Shown: piece by piece, positions 27,901 through 36,503 of the stretch | How positions within the stretch are numbered: position 1 is the stretch's first letter | Layout of the letters: every line of letters begins with the position of its first letter | DNA from: Planctomycetales bacterium | GTDB lineage: Bacteria; Planctomycetota; Planctomycetia; Isosphaerales; Isosphaeraceae | Length of the DNA: 64,000 nucleotides | Direction: 5' to 3' | Assembly: GCA_027452145.1 (NCBI GenBank) | Contig: DAIDHB010000030.1 | Location: 1-64,000 of the forward strand | Translations under genes and position numbers: made by a program | The notes under the pieces: model-generated | Databases searched by the model: none | What the model was told of the DNA's origin: nothing | Seen by the model: the letters and a program-made list of their open reading frames with translations, nothing else

Positions 27901-30900
27901 ACCCGGTCGGGATGGGCTGCATCCTGATATTTGAACGTTGTCGTTCCATTGGAATCGGTCGCCGTCAGCAGATTGCCGCGGGCGTCGTAGGTCAGGTCGA
28001 TATGGACGCCGTTGCCGAAATCCTCGCGGGTCACCTCGCCGAGGCTGTTGTAGGAGTAGGCGATGGCCTGGCCGTTGCCGTTGATGAGCTGTTGAATCTC
28101 CCCGTTCGGGTCCGGCACGGCCTGCGTGGTGCTGCCGTCGGCGGCGGTGATCGCCGTCGTGTTCCCCCGGCCGTCGGTCGTGTAGGTCGTGAGATTCCCA
28201 TTGGCGTCCCTGAAGCCCGCCAGCGAGCTGAACGAAGGGTCGTACTTCGCGGAGACGGCGTTCCCCAGGGGATCGATCCGGCTGGTCTGGTTGCCGAGCG
28301 GGTCGTAACCATAGTCGACGATGGAGCCGTCCGGCATGACGGTCGCGGAGAGCTGGCCGTTGCTATCATAGAGATATTCGTAAATATTGCCGGACGCATC
28401 CTGGACCGACGTGGGCCTGCCGTCTTCGTTGTACTGGACCGTGCTCGTCGCGGCGGACGCGTCGATTCGCACCGTGTAGCCGGCGGGGGCGAGGTAGCCG
28501 TAGGTCACGCTGCCGGTGTTGTTGTCGCCGTGGATATTGGACAGCCGCCCTTGAGAGTCGTAGGTCATGTAGGTGTGGGTGCCGTCGGCGTGCGTGATCG
28601 ATTGCAGGGCGTGCAATTGCGCCGGCTTCGCCGTGTCGGTGAGGTAGGTGTACGAAAGCGTGCCGTCGGGGCCTGTTACGGTCAGCAGGTGTTCGCCGGT
28701 CGCGTCGTAGGTGTAGGTGCAGGCCTGGCCGGTGGAGGCGGTCGCGACGGAGATCCGTCCCTGGGCGTTGTACTGGAAGGTCAATGTTGCGCCGCTGGAA
28801 TCCGTCAGCCTGGTCAACTGGCTGCCCGTGAAGGAGGCGACGATGGCATTGCCGTTCCGATCCACGACCGATGCCAGCGACGCCGAGCCGGCAACACCGG
28901 CGTGCGGGTCCGTCGGGTTGAAAGTCTCGACCGTGCCGTCGATCTCGCGCAGGACATAGTCGCCGTCGACCATGCTCAGTGTGGCGGCATCGGCGAGAGC
29001 CCCGCGATAGGTGCCGTCGCCTTGCGGCGTGAAGACGCGGGGCGTCCCGCCTTGCTGGATGATCACGTCCCTGGTGACGCCGTCGGTGACCGCGTAGTCG
29101 TCCCAGAGGAAGGACCAGCCGTAGCCGAAGGCGCCGAGCTGGTATCGCCCGATGATCGAATTCTCGAACGTGCGGGTCACGCCCAGCGCCGGCCCGGGCG
29201 CGGGGACCTCCAGGTCGGTGTTCGCCGCGAGCACCGGGCCGACGACGCCGCCCGTCGCATTCAACATCTCCAGGGCGAGCACCTGGCCCAGGCTGGATAC
29301 CTCCTCACCCTGTTCCGTCAGGTAGGCGCTGTCGCGCGCCAGGGCGGCCTGGACCTGGCCGGCGGTGCTGCCCGCGGAGGCGATCAGGTTCGGCACCATC
29401 GCGGCCCAGGCGTCCGGGGAGATGTAGCCCGGCCGCGCCTTCGTCCAGTCGTAGGGCGCGTCGCCGTTGACCACCGCCAGCGCGTCGGTCAGGGGCTGGG
29501 GGTTGGTCGTCGTGATCCCATCAACGTTGCCGTAGATGTGCAGGATGAATTGCCGGACGGTCCCGGGATCGTGCGGCGGCAGTGTCGGGAAGAGCCCGCC
29601 GGTGTTCGAGGAATTGGTGACGGGCACCGGCCCGTAGACCCAGTGCCCCACCGCGTCGACGATGCCGACTTCCAGGATGGGCGAATAGGCCGGGACGGAT
29701 GATGGGTTGCTGATCGAGACAGACACCGGATACCACGCGGCCGTGCCGTGGATGATATCGCCGTCCTTCACCATGTAGAGGACGCCCGGCGTGTCCGGAT
29801 CATAGAACCGGAGCGGGACGGCGTCAGGGGCGGAGAAGACCACCTTGGCGCTCACGAGCTGCGTGCCGGGGACGTTATCGAACGGATTGAGCGCGGTGGC
29901 CACCTGGCCGCCCTGCACGGCGTCCACGGAGTACTCGCCGGCGGGGACTTGCGTCAGGTCGAAGGTGGCGACGAGCTGGCTCGACGTCGCGTCCTTCACC
30001 GATGCGGCCTGATAGAGTTTTCCGGTCGCGTCGCGCAACCGCACGGCGGTCTGCGCGTTGAAGCCGGCGCCGGACAGGTCGAGACTGGTGAGCCCGGAGG
30101 TCGCGGCCGGTTCGGAGGTGAATCCCTCGATCCGCAGCGCCGCGGCCGTCGCCCGGAGCGTGAACGGCACGCCGCTTCCGGCCCCCGGCTGCCCCTGGAT
30201 CAGGACATAGTACGTGCCCCCCTGCGAACCCGGCAGCAGGAGCGAGGGCTGCAAGGTCGTCGGATCGCTATTGCTCTCATCGAATGCCGAGGGCGTCGGC
30301 ACCGAGAACCGGCGGGCGAAGATGGCGGCCTCATTCGCGGCACCGAGCGAGCCGTCGATCTCGACATCCTGGCCCGGCCGCACCGTCACTTCGTAATAGA
30401 GGTCCTGCCCGGCCGCGATGGTCCCGCTCGCGGTGCCGCCGAGCGCCAGCGGAGCGGTGTGGACCGGGACCGCGCCGGTCGAGACGCCGGCGTTGTTCGT
30501 GCGATCGAGGTCCGGCACCTGAAGGCTGCTGTCGGCGACCACGATCACGGAATAGCCGCCATCGACCGCGCCCGGCACCACGCCGGTGAGGGTCCCCTTG
30601 TAACTGGACATCCCGGCCAGTCCCCCCGCATGGCTCACCCGTCCCAGGAGCAGCGAGCCGGCGTCCAGGAGCCCGTTGGCCGACAGGTAAACCGAATCGG
30701 TCCAGGTGCCCGTGGCGGCGTCCGAGCTGAGGTTGGTGATCTTGTAGCCGACGGTGAGGCTCTGCCCCGTCGTGCCCGCCGCACTGGCCGGGCTGACGCC
30801 GTTGACGGTGATGCTGCCGCCCACCGCGGCGAGGTCCGGGGCCTCGACGGTCGCGAAGAGTACGACGCTCTGCGGCGGCCCGGCGATGGTCCGGACCGTG

Positions 30901-33812
30901 AACGCAGGTTTGCCGTCGATCGACGGCAGGTTGGTCGTGGCGAAGCTGCCGCTGATCCCTCCCCCGGCGGTGAGCGTGGCGAATTGTTCGCCAGCGCCGG
31001 GACCAAAGCCGTTGATCAGGGTGACGTCCAGGGTGCCGGCGAGGGCCGCCGTGCCAGAGACCTTGAGCTGATCGTACTGCGTTCCGGCGGTCGTGCCGCC
31101 GACCACGATGTGCAGGACGCCGCCGCTGCCCTGCTGGTAATTGCCGTCGACGGTCAGGATGCCGGGCGAGTCGCCGGGCGTCACCGCGCCGTCGTTGACG
31201 AGGTTCGCGGCGATGACGCCCGCGCCGGTGAGGCTGCCGGTCAGAGTGGCCGTGCCGGCGGTCAGTGTGCCGTCGATGATGCTGGCCCCAGCACTCGTGT
31301 AGTTGCCGCTTTTGCTGACGGTGAAGCCGCTGCCGGCGCCGACGGTCAGGCTGCCCTGATTGCTGAACGCACCGGGGACGGACAGGGTGGCCCCGTCCTT
31401 CAAGGTCAGGCTGCCGCCGGCGGTACTGGCGGTCAGGCCCGCCAGCGCCGCGGTCGTGCCGCCATCCAGGATCTGTGCGCCGGCGCCATCGAGCAGCAGA
31501 TTGGCGGCGTTGGTCGTGATGTCGGCGCCCTTGAGCTGGAGCACACTCTGGCTGCCCACGGCTTGCCAGGTGCCGCCGGTGAGCGTGCCGCCCGAGAAAT
31601 TGGTGAAGCCGTACACGGTGATCGTGCCGCCGCCGTCCGCCGCGATGGTTCCTTGATTATCGATCGTTCCGCCGGGGCCAAAGTCATCGCCGCCGAGAAA
31701 GCCGGTGCCGCCGTGGACGGTAATGCCGGCCGCGATCGTCAGCGTGTTGCCGGAGTTGACGTAAAGCGCACTCGTGCGATCAAACGTGGTGAAATCGACC
31801 TCGCCGGTGCCGGCCAGGGTCTGCGTTCCCTCGAAGATCAGCGGGGCTCCCGGGATCTTGATGAGGCCCTGCCGGAGGGTCAATCCGCCGGTGACGGTCG
31901 GCCCCACGGCGACGCCTCCCGTATTGAGCTCGAGCGTTCCCGCCAGCGTGACGCCGTTCAGGACGCTGTTCTGACTCTGGCCGATCAGCTCCGCGTTGCC
32001 TGCGGTCGTGATCGTGCCGCCATTGATCGTGCCGCCCGCCAGGATCCATGAGCCGGTCGTATCCGTCAGGGCGAGGGCGGCATCATTGGTCAGCGTACCG
32101 GTGAGGTTGACCGTGTCCGGCGCGCCGTCGATCGTGCCCAGGGTGCTGCTCTTGAACGAGCCGCCCAGGTCGAGCGTGCCGCCGAGCTGCGCGTTGATCG
32201 AGCCGGTGTTGGACCAGGTACCTGCGGTTTTGAGCGTGGCTCCGTTCTCGACTTGCAACGTTCCCTGGTTGATCCAGCCCGTGCCGATCAGGGTGAAGTC
32301 CTCGTCCGCGGTGCTGCCGGCCGTGCGTCCGGCCAGGTCGGCGTCGATCGTCCCCTGATTGATAAACGTCCCAACGATTTCGCCGCTCTGGCCGTGCAGG
32401 GTCAGTCCGGAGCCGAGGGTCAGCGTGGCGCCCGAGGAGACGGCCAGGGACGTGGTGTTCGAGCCGCCGAAGAGGATGCTGCCGGTGCCGGACCACGTCT
32501 GCGTCCCTTGGGCGGTCAGCGTGCCGACGTCGCTGCCGTTGGCGCCGCCGAGCAGGATGGTGCCGTCGAGGGTCAGGCCGCCGGTGACGGTCATCTTGGG
32601 CGCGAAGACGCTGCCCATGTCGAGGGTGCCGTCGAGCGTCACGTTGGTGAGGGTGTTGCCGCCGTCGGCGACGGCCGTCAGGACATTGCCGCCGCTGGTG
32701 GTGATCGTGCCGCCGACGATGGTCCCGCCGGCCACGTTCCACCCGCCGGTGCGGGCGTCCAGGGCCAGGGTGCCGCCGGTATTGTCGAGGGTGCCCGTCA
32801 GGTTCACCGTGCCGCCGGTGCGGCTGAACGAGCCAGGTGGGGCCGGCGCGAAGATGCCCAGGCCGGCCGTCGTGAACGAGCCCAGGCCGCCGCCGTTGAT
32901 CGTGCCGAGGTCGAGGGTGCCTGCGTTGATGACGATGCTGCCGGTGTTCGACCAGCCCGTGCCGTCCGCGGCGAGCGTCTCAGCGTTGGAGACTTTTAGC
33001 GTCCCGTGATTGCTCCAGCCGGTGCCGGCGAGGACCAGGGTTCCCGTCGCCGTACTGCCGGCCGGCCGGCCGGCCAGGTCGGCGGTGATGGTCCCCTCAT
33101 TGATGAAGGCCCCGCCGCCGGGCGAGCCGACGAAGCCGCTCTGGCCGTGCAGGGTGAGGCCGGCGCCGAGGGTCAGCGTCGTGCCGCCGGGCACGTCCAG
33201 GGAATTGTTGTTGTCACTGCCGAAGAGGATGCTGCCTGTGCCGGACCAGGTCTGCGTGCCCTGGGCGGTCAGCGTGCCGACTTTGCTGCCGTCGGCGGCG
33301 CCGAGGAGGATCGTGCCGTCGAGGGTCAGGCCGCCGGCGACGGTCATCTTGGGCGCGAAGACGCTGTCCATGTCGAGGGTGCCGTCGAGCGTCACGCCGG
33401 TGAGGGTGTTGCCGCCGCTGCTGCCGGCGGTGATCGTGGTATCGGCCGTCACCGTCGCATTCCGGAGCGTGCCTCCCGCGATGGTCAGGCTGCCGTTGCT
33501 GGCGAGTGTGCCGGCGATCTGGAGGGTGCCGTTGCCGAGCTCGACGGGGGCCTTCGCGGTGACGCTGAGGCTGTTGATCGCATCGGTGATGTTCTGGGAG
33601 TGGGTGATCGGATTGGCGACAGCGATGTTAACCACGGCGTCATCGGCCGGGCCTGGTTTGACTCCGCCCTGCCAGTTGGCGGCGGTGTCCCAATCTCCCC
33701 CGTTGGAGTTGCCCCAGGAGATGATCGCCGGGGCGATGCGGTCCTCCAGCGGCTCAAGCCGGGGCCGGCGGCTAGACGGTCGAAATCTCCTGGTGGCGAT
33801 GAGTCGTGACAT
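24915..33812 (-). CDS. Giant RHS/YD-repeat surface protein (2,965 residues)
   Basis: The N-terminus is basic, with the LEPR-XLL-like element LEPLEDRIAPA. Residues ~30-985 are beta-solenoid repeats of autotransporter type (GG-T-L ... NQGTI patterns), including a 251-residue internal duplication. A CARDB-like domain lies near 990-1115, and further Ig-like and pre-peptidase-like modules follow. A DUF6531-like opening (FGYGWSFLWDDY, ~1560) leads into YD repeats (~1635-2310). The RHS core ends near 2350 with GRFLAPDPAGQ and YVDPSGLDP. About 610 residues follow: two short helical repeats, a hydrophobic segment, Ig-like domains, a Pro-Thr linker and a C-terminal domain. RHS cores normally precede a short toxin, but none is recognisable here. 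It probably encodes a surface shell or adhesin. Confidence 0.85.
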   Translation of the reverse strand: MSRLIATRRFRPSSRRPRLEPLEDRIAPAIISWGNSNGGDWDTAANWQGGVKPGPADDAVVNIAVANPITHSQNITDAINSLSVTAKAPVELGNGTLQIAGTLASNGSLTIAGGTLRNATVTADTTITAGSSGGNTLTGVTLDGTLDMDSVFAPKMTVAGGLTLDGTILLGAADGSKVGTLTAQGTQTWSGTGSILFGSDNNNSLDVPGGTTLTLGAGLTLHGQSGFVGSPGGGAFINEGTITADLAGRPAGSTATGTLVLAGTGWSNHGTLKVSNAETLAADGTGWSNTGSIVINAGTLDLGTINGGGLGSFTTAGLGIFAPAPPGSFSRTGGTVNLTGTLDNTGGTLALDARTGGWNVAGGTIVGGTITTSGGNVLTAVADGGNTLTNVTLDGTLDMGSVFAPKMTVTGGLTLDGTILLGGANGSDVGTLTAQGTQTWSGTGSILFGGSNTTSLAVSSGATLTLGSGLTLHGQSGEIVGTFINQGTIDADLAGRTAGSTADEDFTLIGTGWINQGTLQVENGATLKTAGTWSNTGSINAQLGGTLDLGGSFKSSTLGTIDGAPDTVNLTGTLTNDAALALTDTTGSWILAGGTINGGTITTAGNAELIGQSQNSVLNGVTLAGTLELNTGGVAVGPTVTGGLTLRQGLIKIPGAPLIFEGTQTLAGTGEVDFTTFDRTSALYVNSGNTLTIAAGITVHGGTGFLGGDDFGPGGTIDNQGTIAADGGGTITVYGFTNFSGGTLTGGTWQAVGSQSVLQLKGADITTNAANLLLDGAGAQILDGGTTAALAGLTASTAGGSLTLKDGATLSVPGAFSNQGSLTVGAGSGFTVSKSGNYTSAGASIIDGTLTAGTATLTGSLTGAGVIAANLVNDGAVTPGDSPGILTVDGNYQQGSGGVLHIVVGGTTAGTQYDQLKVSGTAALAGTLDVTLINGFGPGAGEQFATLTAGGGISGSFATTNLPSIDGKPAFTVRTIAGPPQSVVLFATVEAPDLAAVGGSITVNGVSPASAAGTTGQSLTVGYKITNLSSDAATGTWTDSVYLSANGLLDAGSLLLGRVSHAGGLAGMSSYKGTLTGVVPGAVDGGYSVIVVADSSLQVPDLDRTNNAGVSTGAVPVHTAPLALGGTASGTIAAGQDLYYEVTVRPGQDVEIDGSLGAANEAAIFARRFSVPTPSAFDESNSDPTTLQPSLLLPGSQGGTYYVLIQGQPGAGSGVPFTLRATAAALRIEGFTSEPAATSGLTSLDLSGAGFNAQTAVRLRDATGKLYQAASVKDATSSQLVATFDLTQVPAGEYSVDAVQGGQVATALNPFDNVPGTQLVSAKVVFSAPDAVPLRFYDPDTPGVLYMVKDGDIIHGTAAWYPVSVSISNPSSVPAYSPILEVGIVDAVGHWVYGPVPVTNSSNTGGLFPTLPPHDPGTVRQFILHIYGNVDGITTTNPQPLTDALAVVNGDAPYDWTKARPGYISPDAWAAMVPNLIASAGSTAGQVQAALARDSAYLTEQGEEVSSLGQVLALEMLNATGGVVGPVLAANTDLEVPAPGPALGVTRTFENSIIGRYQLGAFGYGWSFLWDDYAVTDGVTRDVIIQQGGTPRVFTPQGDGTYRGALADAATLSMVDGDYVLREIDGTVETFNPTDPHAGVAGSASLASVVDRNGNAIVASFTGSQLTRLTDSSGATLTFQYNAQGRISVATASTGQACTYTYDATGEHLLTVTGPDGTLSYTYLTDTAKPAQLHALQSITHADGTHTYMTYDSQGRLSNIHGDNNTGSVTYGYLAPAGYTVRIDASAATSTVQYNEDGRPTSVQDASGNIYEYLYDSNGQLSATVMPDGSIVDYGYDPLGNQTSRIDPLGNAVSAKYDPSFSSLAGFRDANGNLTTYTTDGRGNTTAITAADGSTTQAVPDPNGEIQQLINGNGQAIAYSYNSLGEVTREDFGNGVHIDLTYDARGNLLTATDSNGTTTFKYQDAAHPDRVTSVTYPNGLFVTYGYDAGGRLDRVDQDGYEVNYSYDASGRLTTVTDGTGASIVGYHYDDADQVTRKDMGNGTYTDYTYTPTGQVTTLINHAPDGTVNSKFIYTYDALGRVATMTTLEGTTTYGYDAAGRLTSVTPPGGKAITYAYDAMGNRTTVTRDGVTTAYATNDLNQYTAVGGTSYGYDKDGNLTVTTGAAGTTTYTYDALNRLIGVHTSSDTWGYTYDALGNLVASTHNGQTTQYLVDPRGNGTVLGEYDGSGKLIANYTYGAGLASRVDAAGSAAYYDFDAIGNTAGLSGQAGSYVDNYNYLPFGEVAGSSESVPNPFQYNGQWGVMAQGNGLDFMRSRFYSPADGRFLAPDPAGQSISANLYTYAHNDPVIYVDPSGLDPYLEAKALLEQFSDLVQESADVVKAIPGEATGAGADSLFSTLPAPGPAGNAYQEAQGLLQEFEGLLTESAADTIPAAAVEATETGGGALLLAGTSSAVGVPGAGLVGAVGEEAGIVVLGAIDLALLAGSAYEMNRLVSDIISSFIITKSTIAESPKDPNFISGPSGYGAPGFVPDGGAFPYAINFENKPSAPAPAQVVEVTQQLDPGLDWSTFQLGDFSFGGQIYAVPAGLKSYQTRIDARGTTGVYVDVSAAFDEQTGAATWTFTSIDPTTLDVPAGNPAEGFLPPDNTSGAGEGFVTYIVAPRSTGTTGTVIGARATVTFQAGLPNQSSLDTAPISNTLDIGAPTSTVAALPASSLPTFTVAWAGQDDAGGSGIASFDIYVSDDGSPFTAWLTGTPMTSATYTGQDGHTYAFYSVATDNVGHVQATPAVAQTTTTVHVANGPPGTTPTPTPTPTPTPTSTPPVTVLGVRWQTRHLSKRKISKVLVIGFSGALDPGAARMLGDYHLATVGTAKKSRAHASKAVKLISATYDPSGHTVTLTPRGKVPASPLQLTIIAAGMLDAQGRPIDGDRDGQPGGNFQTTLGKARTRAAEASGLRVAIAAAGPTGN
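32468..32664 (-). repeat. Internal direct repeat of the RHS gene, copy 2
   Basis: This 197-base segment aligns without gaps to 33221-33417 with few differences. The shared reading includes GTLTAQGTQTWSGTGSILFG. It is the best conserved part of a 753-base (251-codon) unit present twice in the beta-solenoid region. Confidence 0.8.
33221..33417 (-). repeat. Internal direct repeat of the RHS gene, copy 1
   Basis: Partner of 32468-32664, offset by 753 bases and in frame. The high DNA identity suggests recent duplication or gene conversion. It could recombine to add or remove 251-residue solenoid units. Confidence 0.8.
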
Positions 33813-33849
33813 GGCAATGCCTCGTCGGACGGGCCCGGGCCGGATGGGT

Positions 33850-33890
33850 GGCGGCGGCCGGGGCGCAAGGGAATGACCCCGGCCGCCGCC
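33850..33890. repeat. 14-bp perfect hairpin in the RHS gene leader
   Basis: Arms 33850-33863 and 33877-33890 (ggcggcggccgggg and complement) are all G/C, with a 13-base loop. It lies 38-78 bases upstream of the RHS start codon. In the transcript it would form a very stable structure and could limit translation or stop upstream transcription. Confidence 0.65.
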
Positions 33891-34000
33891 GGTTCGGACA
33901 GGTCACTAATTGCGCGAGTCGGCGGATCCGAGACAGGAAATCCGGAAATCGCTTCGTCTCGCCGGCCGGTGAGTGGCGGGCGAACGGGGACGCGCCCGGC

Positions 34001-34129
34001 CGAACGGGGACGCAGCGCGTTTTCAAGCTCTTCGCCCGAGTCCGGTGAGGACCGATCCCGATCCGCCGGTTCCCCGCGACCTGGTCCGGTCCGACCCGGC
34101 CCCGACCCGCCCGGCCCGCCGCGAGCCCG
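34001..34129. repeat. GC-rich intergenic repeat family, copy A
   Basis: Includes gaacggggacgcag and a long word (gcccgagtccggtgagg) also present at 35701-35800. Its bases 34103-34129 are identical to 37080-37106 (27 of 27). The family occurs on the same strand on both sides of the Fic gene and again beyond the DUF4365-like pair. Confidence 0.65.
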
Positions 34130-34522
34130 GTCGGCCCACTCCGCCCTGACAGCCGGTCGGGTCGTCGGGATCGCCAGCCGTGGAGGCGCGAGTCCGACCA
34201 TCCGTCGGTCGCTCGGCCCCGGCACGGGTTCGGGCGTCGCGGGTGCGACGGGACCAGGGCGGTCGGCCGGTCGGTCTGCCGGGGTGATCATCCCGGCCGG
34301 GCGCTGGCTGAGATGGGCCGAGCCGGGGCGATATCCGCGGCGACCAACGACCCGATCGTCGGCGCCGGAGCCGGTGACGTTGCGCGCTTCGGCCTGATCG
34401 ACCGGACCCACCCGGCCGGCCTGAGAGTTGGATTCGTCCCCGGACCGAATGTCCGGGACCCGGACCTTGATCGAGTGCTTTCCGTCGGTCTGATCCAAAC
34501 GCCGACGAGGACTCGGCTCAGC

Positions 34523-35617
34523 TCAGCTCGGGCCGAGTCCCTCATACTCGGGGGCGAGCCGGTATCTCCGCGACTTCCTGGCCGGGTCGGCCATGAGCAC
34601 GAATCCGTCGCTCACCCACGACGCGAGGATGTTCCGGGCCGTCCGCTGGGAGACGCCGAAGAGGCCCTCGACGTCGCGGCTGGTGACGACCACCGAGCGG
34701 CGGAAGAGCTCCAGGGCCCGGCGCTGGCGCGGGTCCAGGCGACGCAGCGCGGCCGAGTCATCCCGCATGCCCCGGTCGGCGGCCTCCTGGGCGCGGCGGC
34801 GGACGCTCTCGAAGCTGTCGGCCATGCCCGCACAGAAGTATTCGACCCACTCCGTGATGTCCGCCTCGACGCGGCCGTCATAATAGTTGTGCGACGGCCC
34901 CACCGCCAGTGCCCGGTAGTAGGCTGGCAGGTCTCGCGCGTAGTATTCCTCCAGCGAAAAGAGCCCCTTCAGGTCGTACCCGCCCCGGTGGAGGATCAGG
35001 GTCGTCAGGAGCCTCGCAATGCGGCCGTTGCCGTCGTAATACGGGTGGATCGTGGCGAACTGGTAGTGGGCGATCGCCGCGCGGATCGGGCATGGGACGT
35101 CCTCGCGCTCGCTGCGCCTCAGCCAGTCGAGCAGCTCCCCCATGAGCCGGGGGACATCCGATGCCTCCGGGGGCATGTAGACGATCCGGCGGCTGCCGGC
35201 GTCGCGGATCACGTTCTGCCCGTCCCGGTACGGGGTGGGTTTCTTCACCGCCTTGCCGCCGGCCATCACCAGGGCGTGAATCGTTCGGACCTGGAGGTCC
35301 GTCACGTCCCCGCCCTGGGCCGCGAATCGCTCGAGCCGCTCCATCGCCGCATAGTAGCCGAGGACCTCGGCCTCGTCTCGCTCCCGGCCGGGGAAGTGCC
35401 GCCCCTGCTCGATCAACGAGGAGACCTCTTCCCGGGCGAGGCGGTTCCCCTCGATCATCGTGGAATAGTGGGTGGAGAAGAGCCGCGCCGTCTCGCGGAG
35501 GCCGGCGAGCACCGAGGGCGTGATCGGCAGGTCCTCCACGGCCTGCCGGGCCGCCTCGATCCTCATGAGGTGGGCGGCGGTGCGGGTCGTGATCCGGTAG
35601 TTGGGCTCGAAAGGCAT
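34523..35617 (-). CDS. fic: Fic-domain protein (probable AMP-transferase), with N-terminal inhibitory motif
   Basis: A 364-residue cytosolic protein. The Fic core motif HPYYDGNGRIAR is at 191-202, with the catalytic His191, the metal-binding Asp195 and the glycines and arginines of the anion-binding loop all intact. STMIEGN at 52-58 matches the (S/T)-x3-E-(G/N) inhibitory motif placed before the Fic core, so it is a class II enzyme kept off by Glu56. The C-terminal ~80 residues form a winged helix-turn-helix (VEGLFGVSQRTARNILASW). Family members attach AMP to target proteins, and stand-alone forms of this layout often regulate themselves or DNA enzymes. AGAAGGTG precedes the ATG. It is flanked by GC-rich repeats, which may mark it as an inserted cassette. 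The target is unknown. Confidence 0.88.
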   Translation of the reverse strand: MPFEPNYRITTRTAAHLMRIEAARQAVEDLPITPSVLAGLRETARLFSTHYSTMIEGNRLAREEVSSLIEQGRHFPGRERDEAEVLGYYAAMERLERFAAQGGDVTDLQVRTIHALVMAGGKAVKKPTPYRDGQNVIRDAGSRRIVYMPPEASDVPRLMGELLDWLRRSEREDVPCPIRAAIAHYQFATIHPYYDGNGRIARLLTTLILHRGGYDLKGLFSLEEYYARDLPAYYRALAVGPSHNYYDGRVEADITEWVEYFCAGMADSFESVRRRAQEAADRGMRDDSAALRRLDPRQRRALELFRRSVVVTSRDVEGLFGVSQRTARNILASWVSDGFVLMADPARKSRRYRLAPEYEGLGPS

Positions 35618-36020
35618 TCGGCGGCACCTTCTCGGGCGGTGTCCTTGCCGTTATTGTGCCGTTAAGCTGCCGATAACTCAAGCGATCGGCATGGGGCGCC
35701 GAACGGGGACGGGCAGCAAACGGAGACGCAGCCGGTTTTCCAGCTCTCCGCCCGAGTCCGGTGAGGCCCGACCCGCCCCTGCCCACCGCGAGCCCGGCCG
35801 GCCCGAACCCGGCCGTTCGCCCGGCAGATTCCCCGTCCGGCCGATCCGTGGTCCCGGGCCCTTGCCCGGTCGCCGGGTCCGTCCGGTGCGAGCCCGATCG
35901 GGCCGGCCGATCTGGAGGGCTGGGCCGGGGCCGGCGCTGGGTACGAAGTCACCGGCCGATGGGGGGCCGTTCATCCCGGATTGAGCGTCATCGCGGCCGC
36001 TCGGGGCGGCGCCGCCGGGC
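35618..36020. other. Intergenic region with Fic promoter and repeat copy B
   Basis: Around 400 bases with no gene. The left end carries the Fic promoter candidate. The rest is GC-rich repeat, with bases ~35701-35800 matching copy A at 34001-34129 in words such as gcccgagtccggtgagg. Frames through it are low complexity. Confidence 0.5.
35653..35681 (-). promoter_or_regulatory. Candidate promoter of the Fic gene
   Basis: Minus-strand TTGAGT (35681-35676) and CACAAT (35658-35653) are 17 bases apart, about 35 bases upstream of the Fic start. A direct repeat taacggca occurs twice across the -10 region, 11 bases apart, and could bind the protein's own winged helix. The -10 matches four of six consensus bases. 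Confidence 0.4.
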
Positions 36021-36494
36021 TCACGCGGGCATCAGTTGCCGGGGCAGCACCTGATACCAGGCTTTCACCCGATCGACGATGTCGCCGACCGCGGCGGGGT
36101 CGAGCGGGCGGAATGTCCCCGCCTGGTGGAATCGCAGCGTGGCGCCCTTCGCCTCGATCTGCGGCTCGGCCACCCACGCGTAGAACGCGGCGTTCTCGCG
36201 GACGTTCACCACGAAGACGCACGTCGGCAGGGAGACCGGGCCGCCGTGCCCGCGGAACAGCGGCTCGACGGCCCGCATCCAGTCGCCCGGGTCCGACGAC
36301 GTGGTCCCCTTGACCTGCACCACGAACAGTTGGGTGGACAGGGGATCGTCCGCGTCGATCTCGACCAGGAAATCCAGGCCGCGATCGTGCTTCCGCTCGT
36401 CCCGGACGCGGACATCCTCGCGCGAGGTGAGCAGGACCCCGGCCAGTGCCTCGCTCCGCTCCACCACGAACCACGGTTCGCTCTCGCTCGACAT
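36021..36494 (-). CDS. DUF4365-like PD-(D/E)xK-fold protein, second of a tandem pair
   Basis: A 157-residue protein with RGLDFLVEI followed about 15 residues later by VVQVKGTTS. That is the D...E...Q-x-K pattern of the restriction-endonuclease-like fold in DUF4365. No signal peptide or membrane helix is seen. AGGAG lies seven bases before the ATG. The upstream gene stops nine bases before it on the same strand and encodes a protein with the same motif core, so the two are co-translated paralogues or partners. DUF4365 domains occur in proteins thought to cut or bind nucleic acid, including mobile and defence contexts. Activity here is an inference from the motif. Confidence 0.7.
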   Translation of the reverse strand: MSSESEPWFVVERSEALAGVLLTSREDVRVRDERKHDRGLDFLVEIDADDPLSTQLFVVQVKGTTSSDPGDWMRAVEPLFRGHGGPVSLPTCVFVVNVRENAAFYAWVAEPQIEAKGATLRFHQAGTFRPLDPAAVGDIVDRVKAWYQVLPRQLMPA

Positions 36495-36503
36495 CCTCGG
36501 CTC

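Larger units (their letters stand above)
33813..34522. other. Intergenic region upstream of the RHS gene
   Basis: About 710 bases without a supportable gene. It holds the 14-bp hairpin near the RHS start and one copy of a GC-rich repeat family (about 33999-34130). It also has low-complexity Gly/Pro/Arg-type frames that are artefacts of that composition. The RHS promoter is expected here but was not identified. Confidence 0.5.

Noticed and set aside
26898-32051. Two very long rightward frames inside the RHS gene
   Set aside because: Val/Gly/Arg-rich shadow translations without starts or domains; the leftward frame is a recognisable RHS protein.
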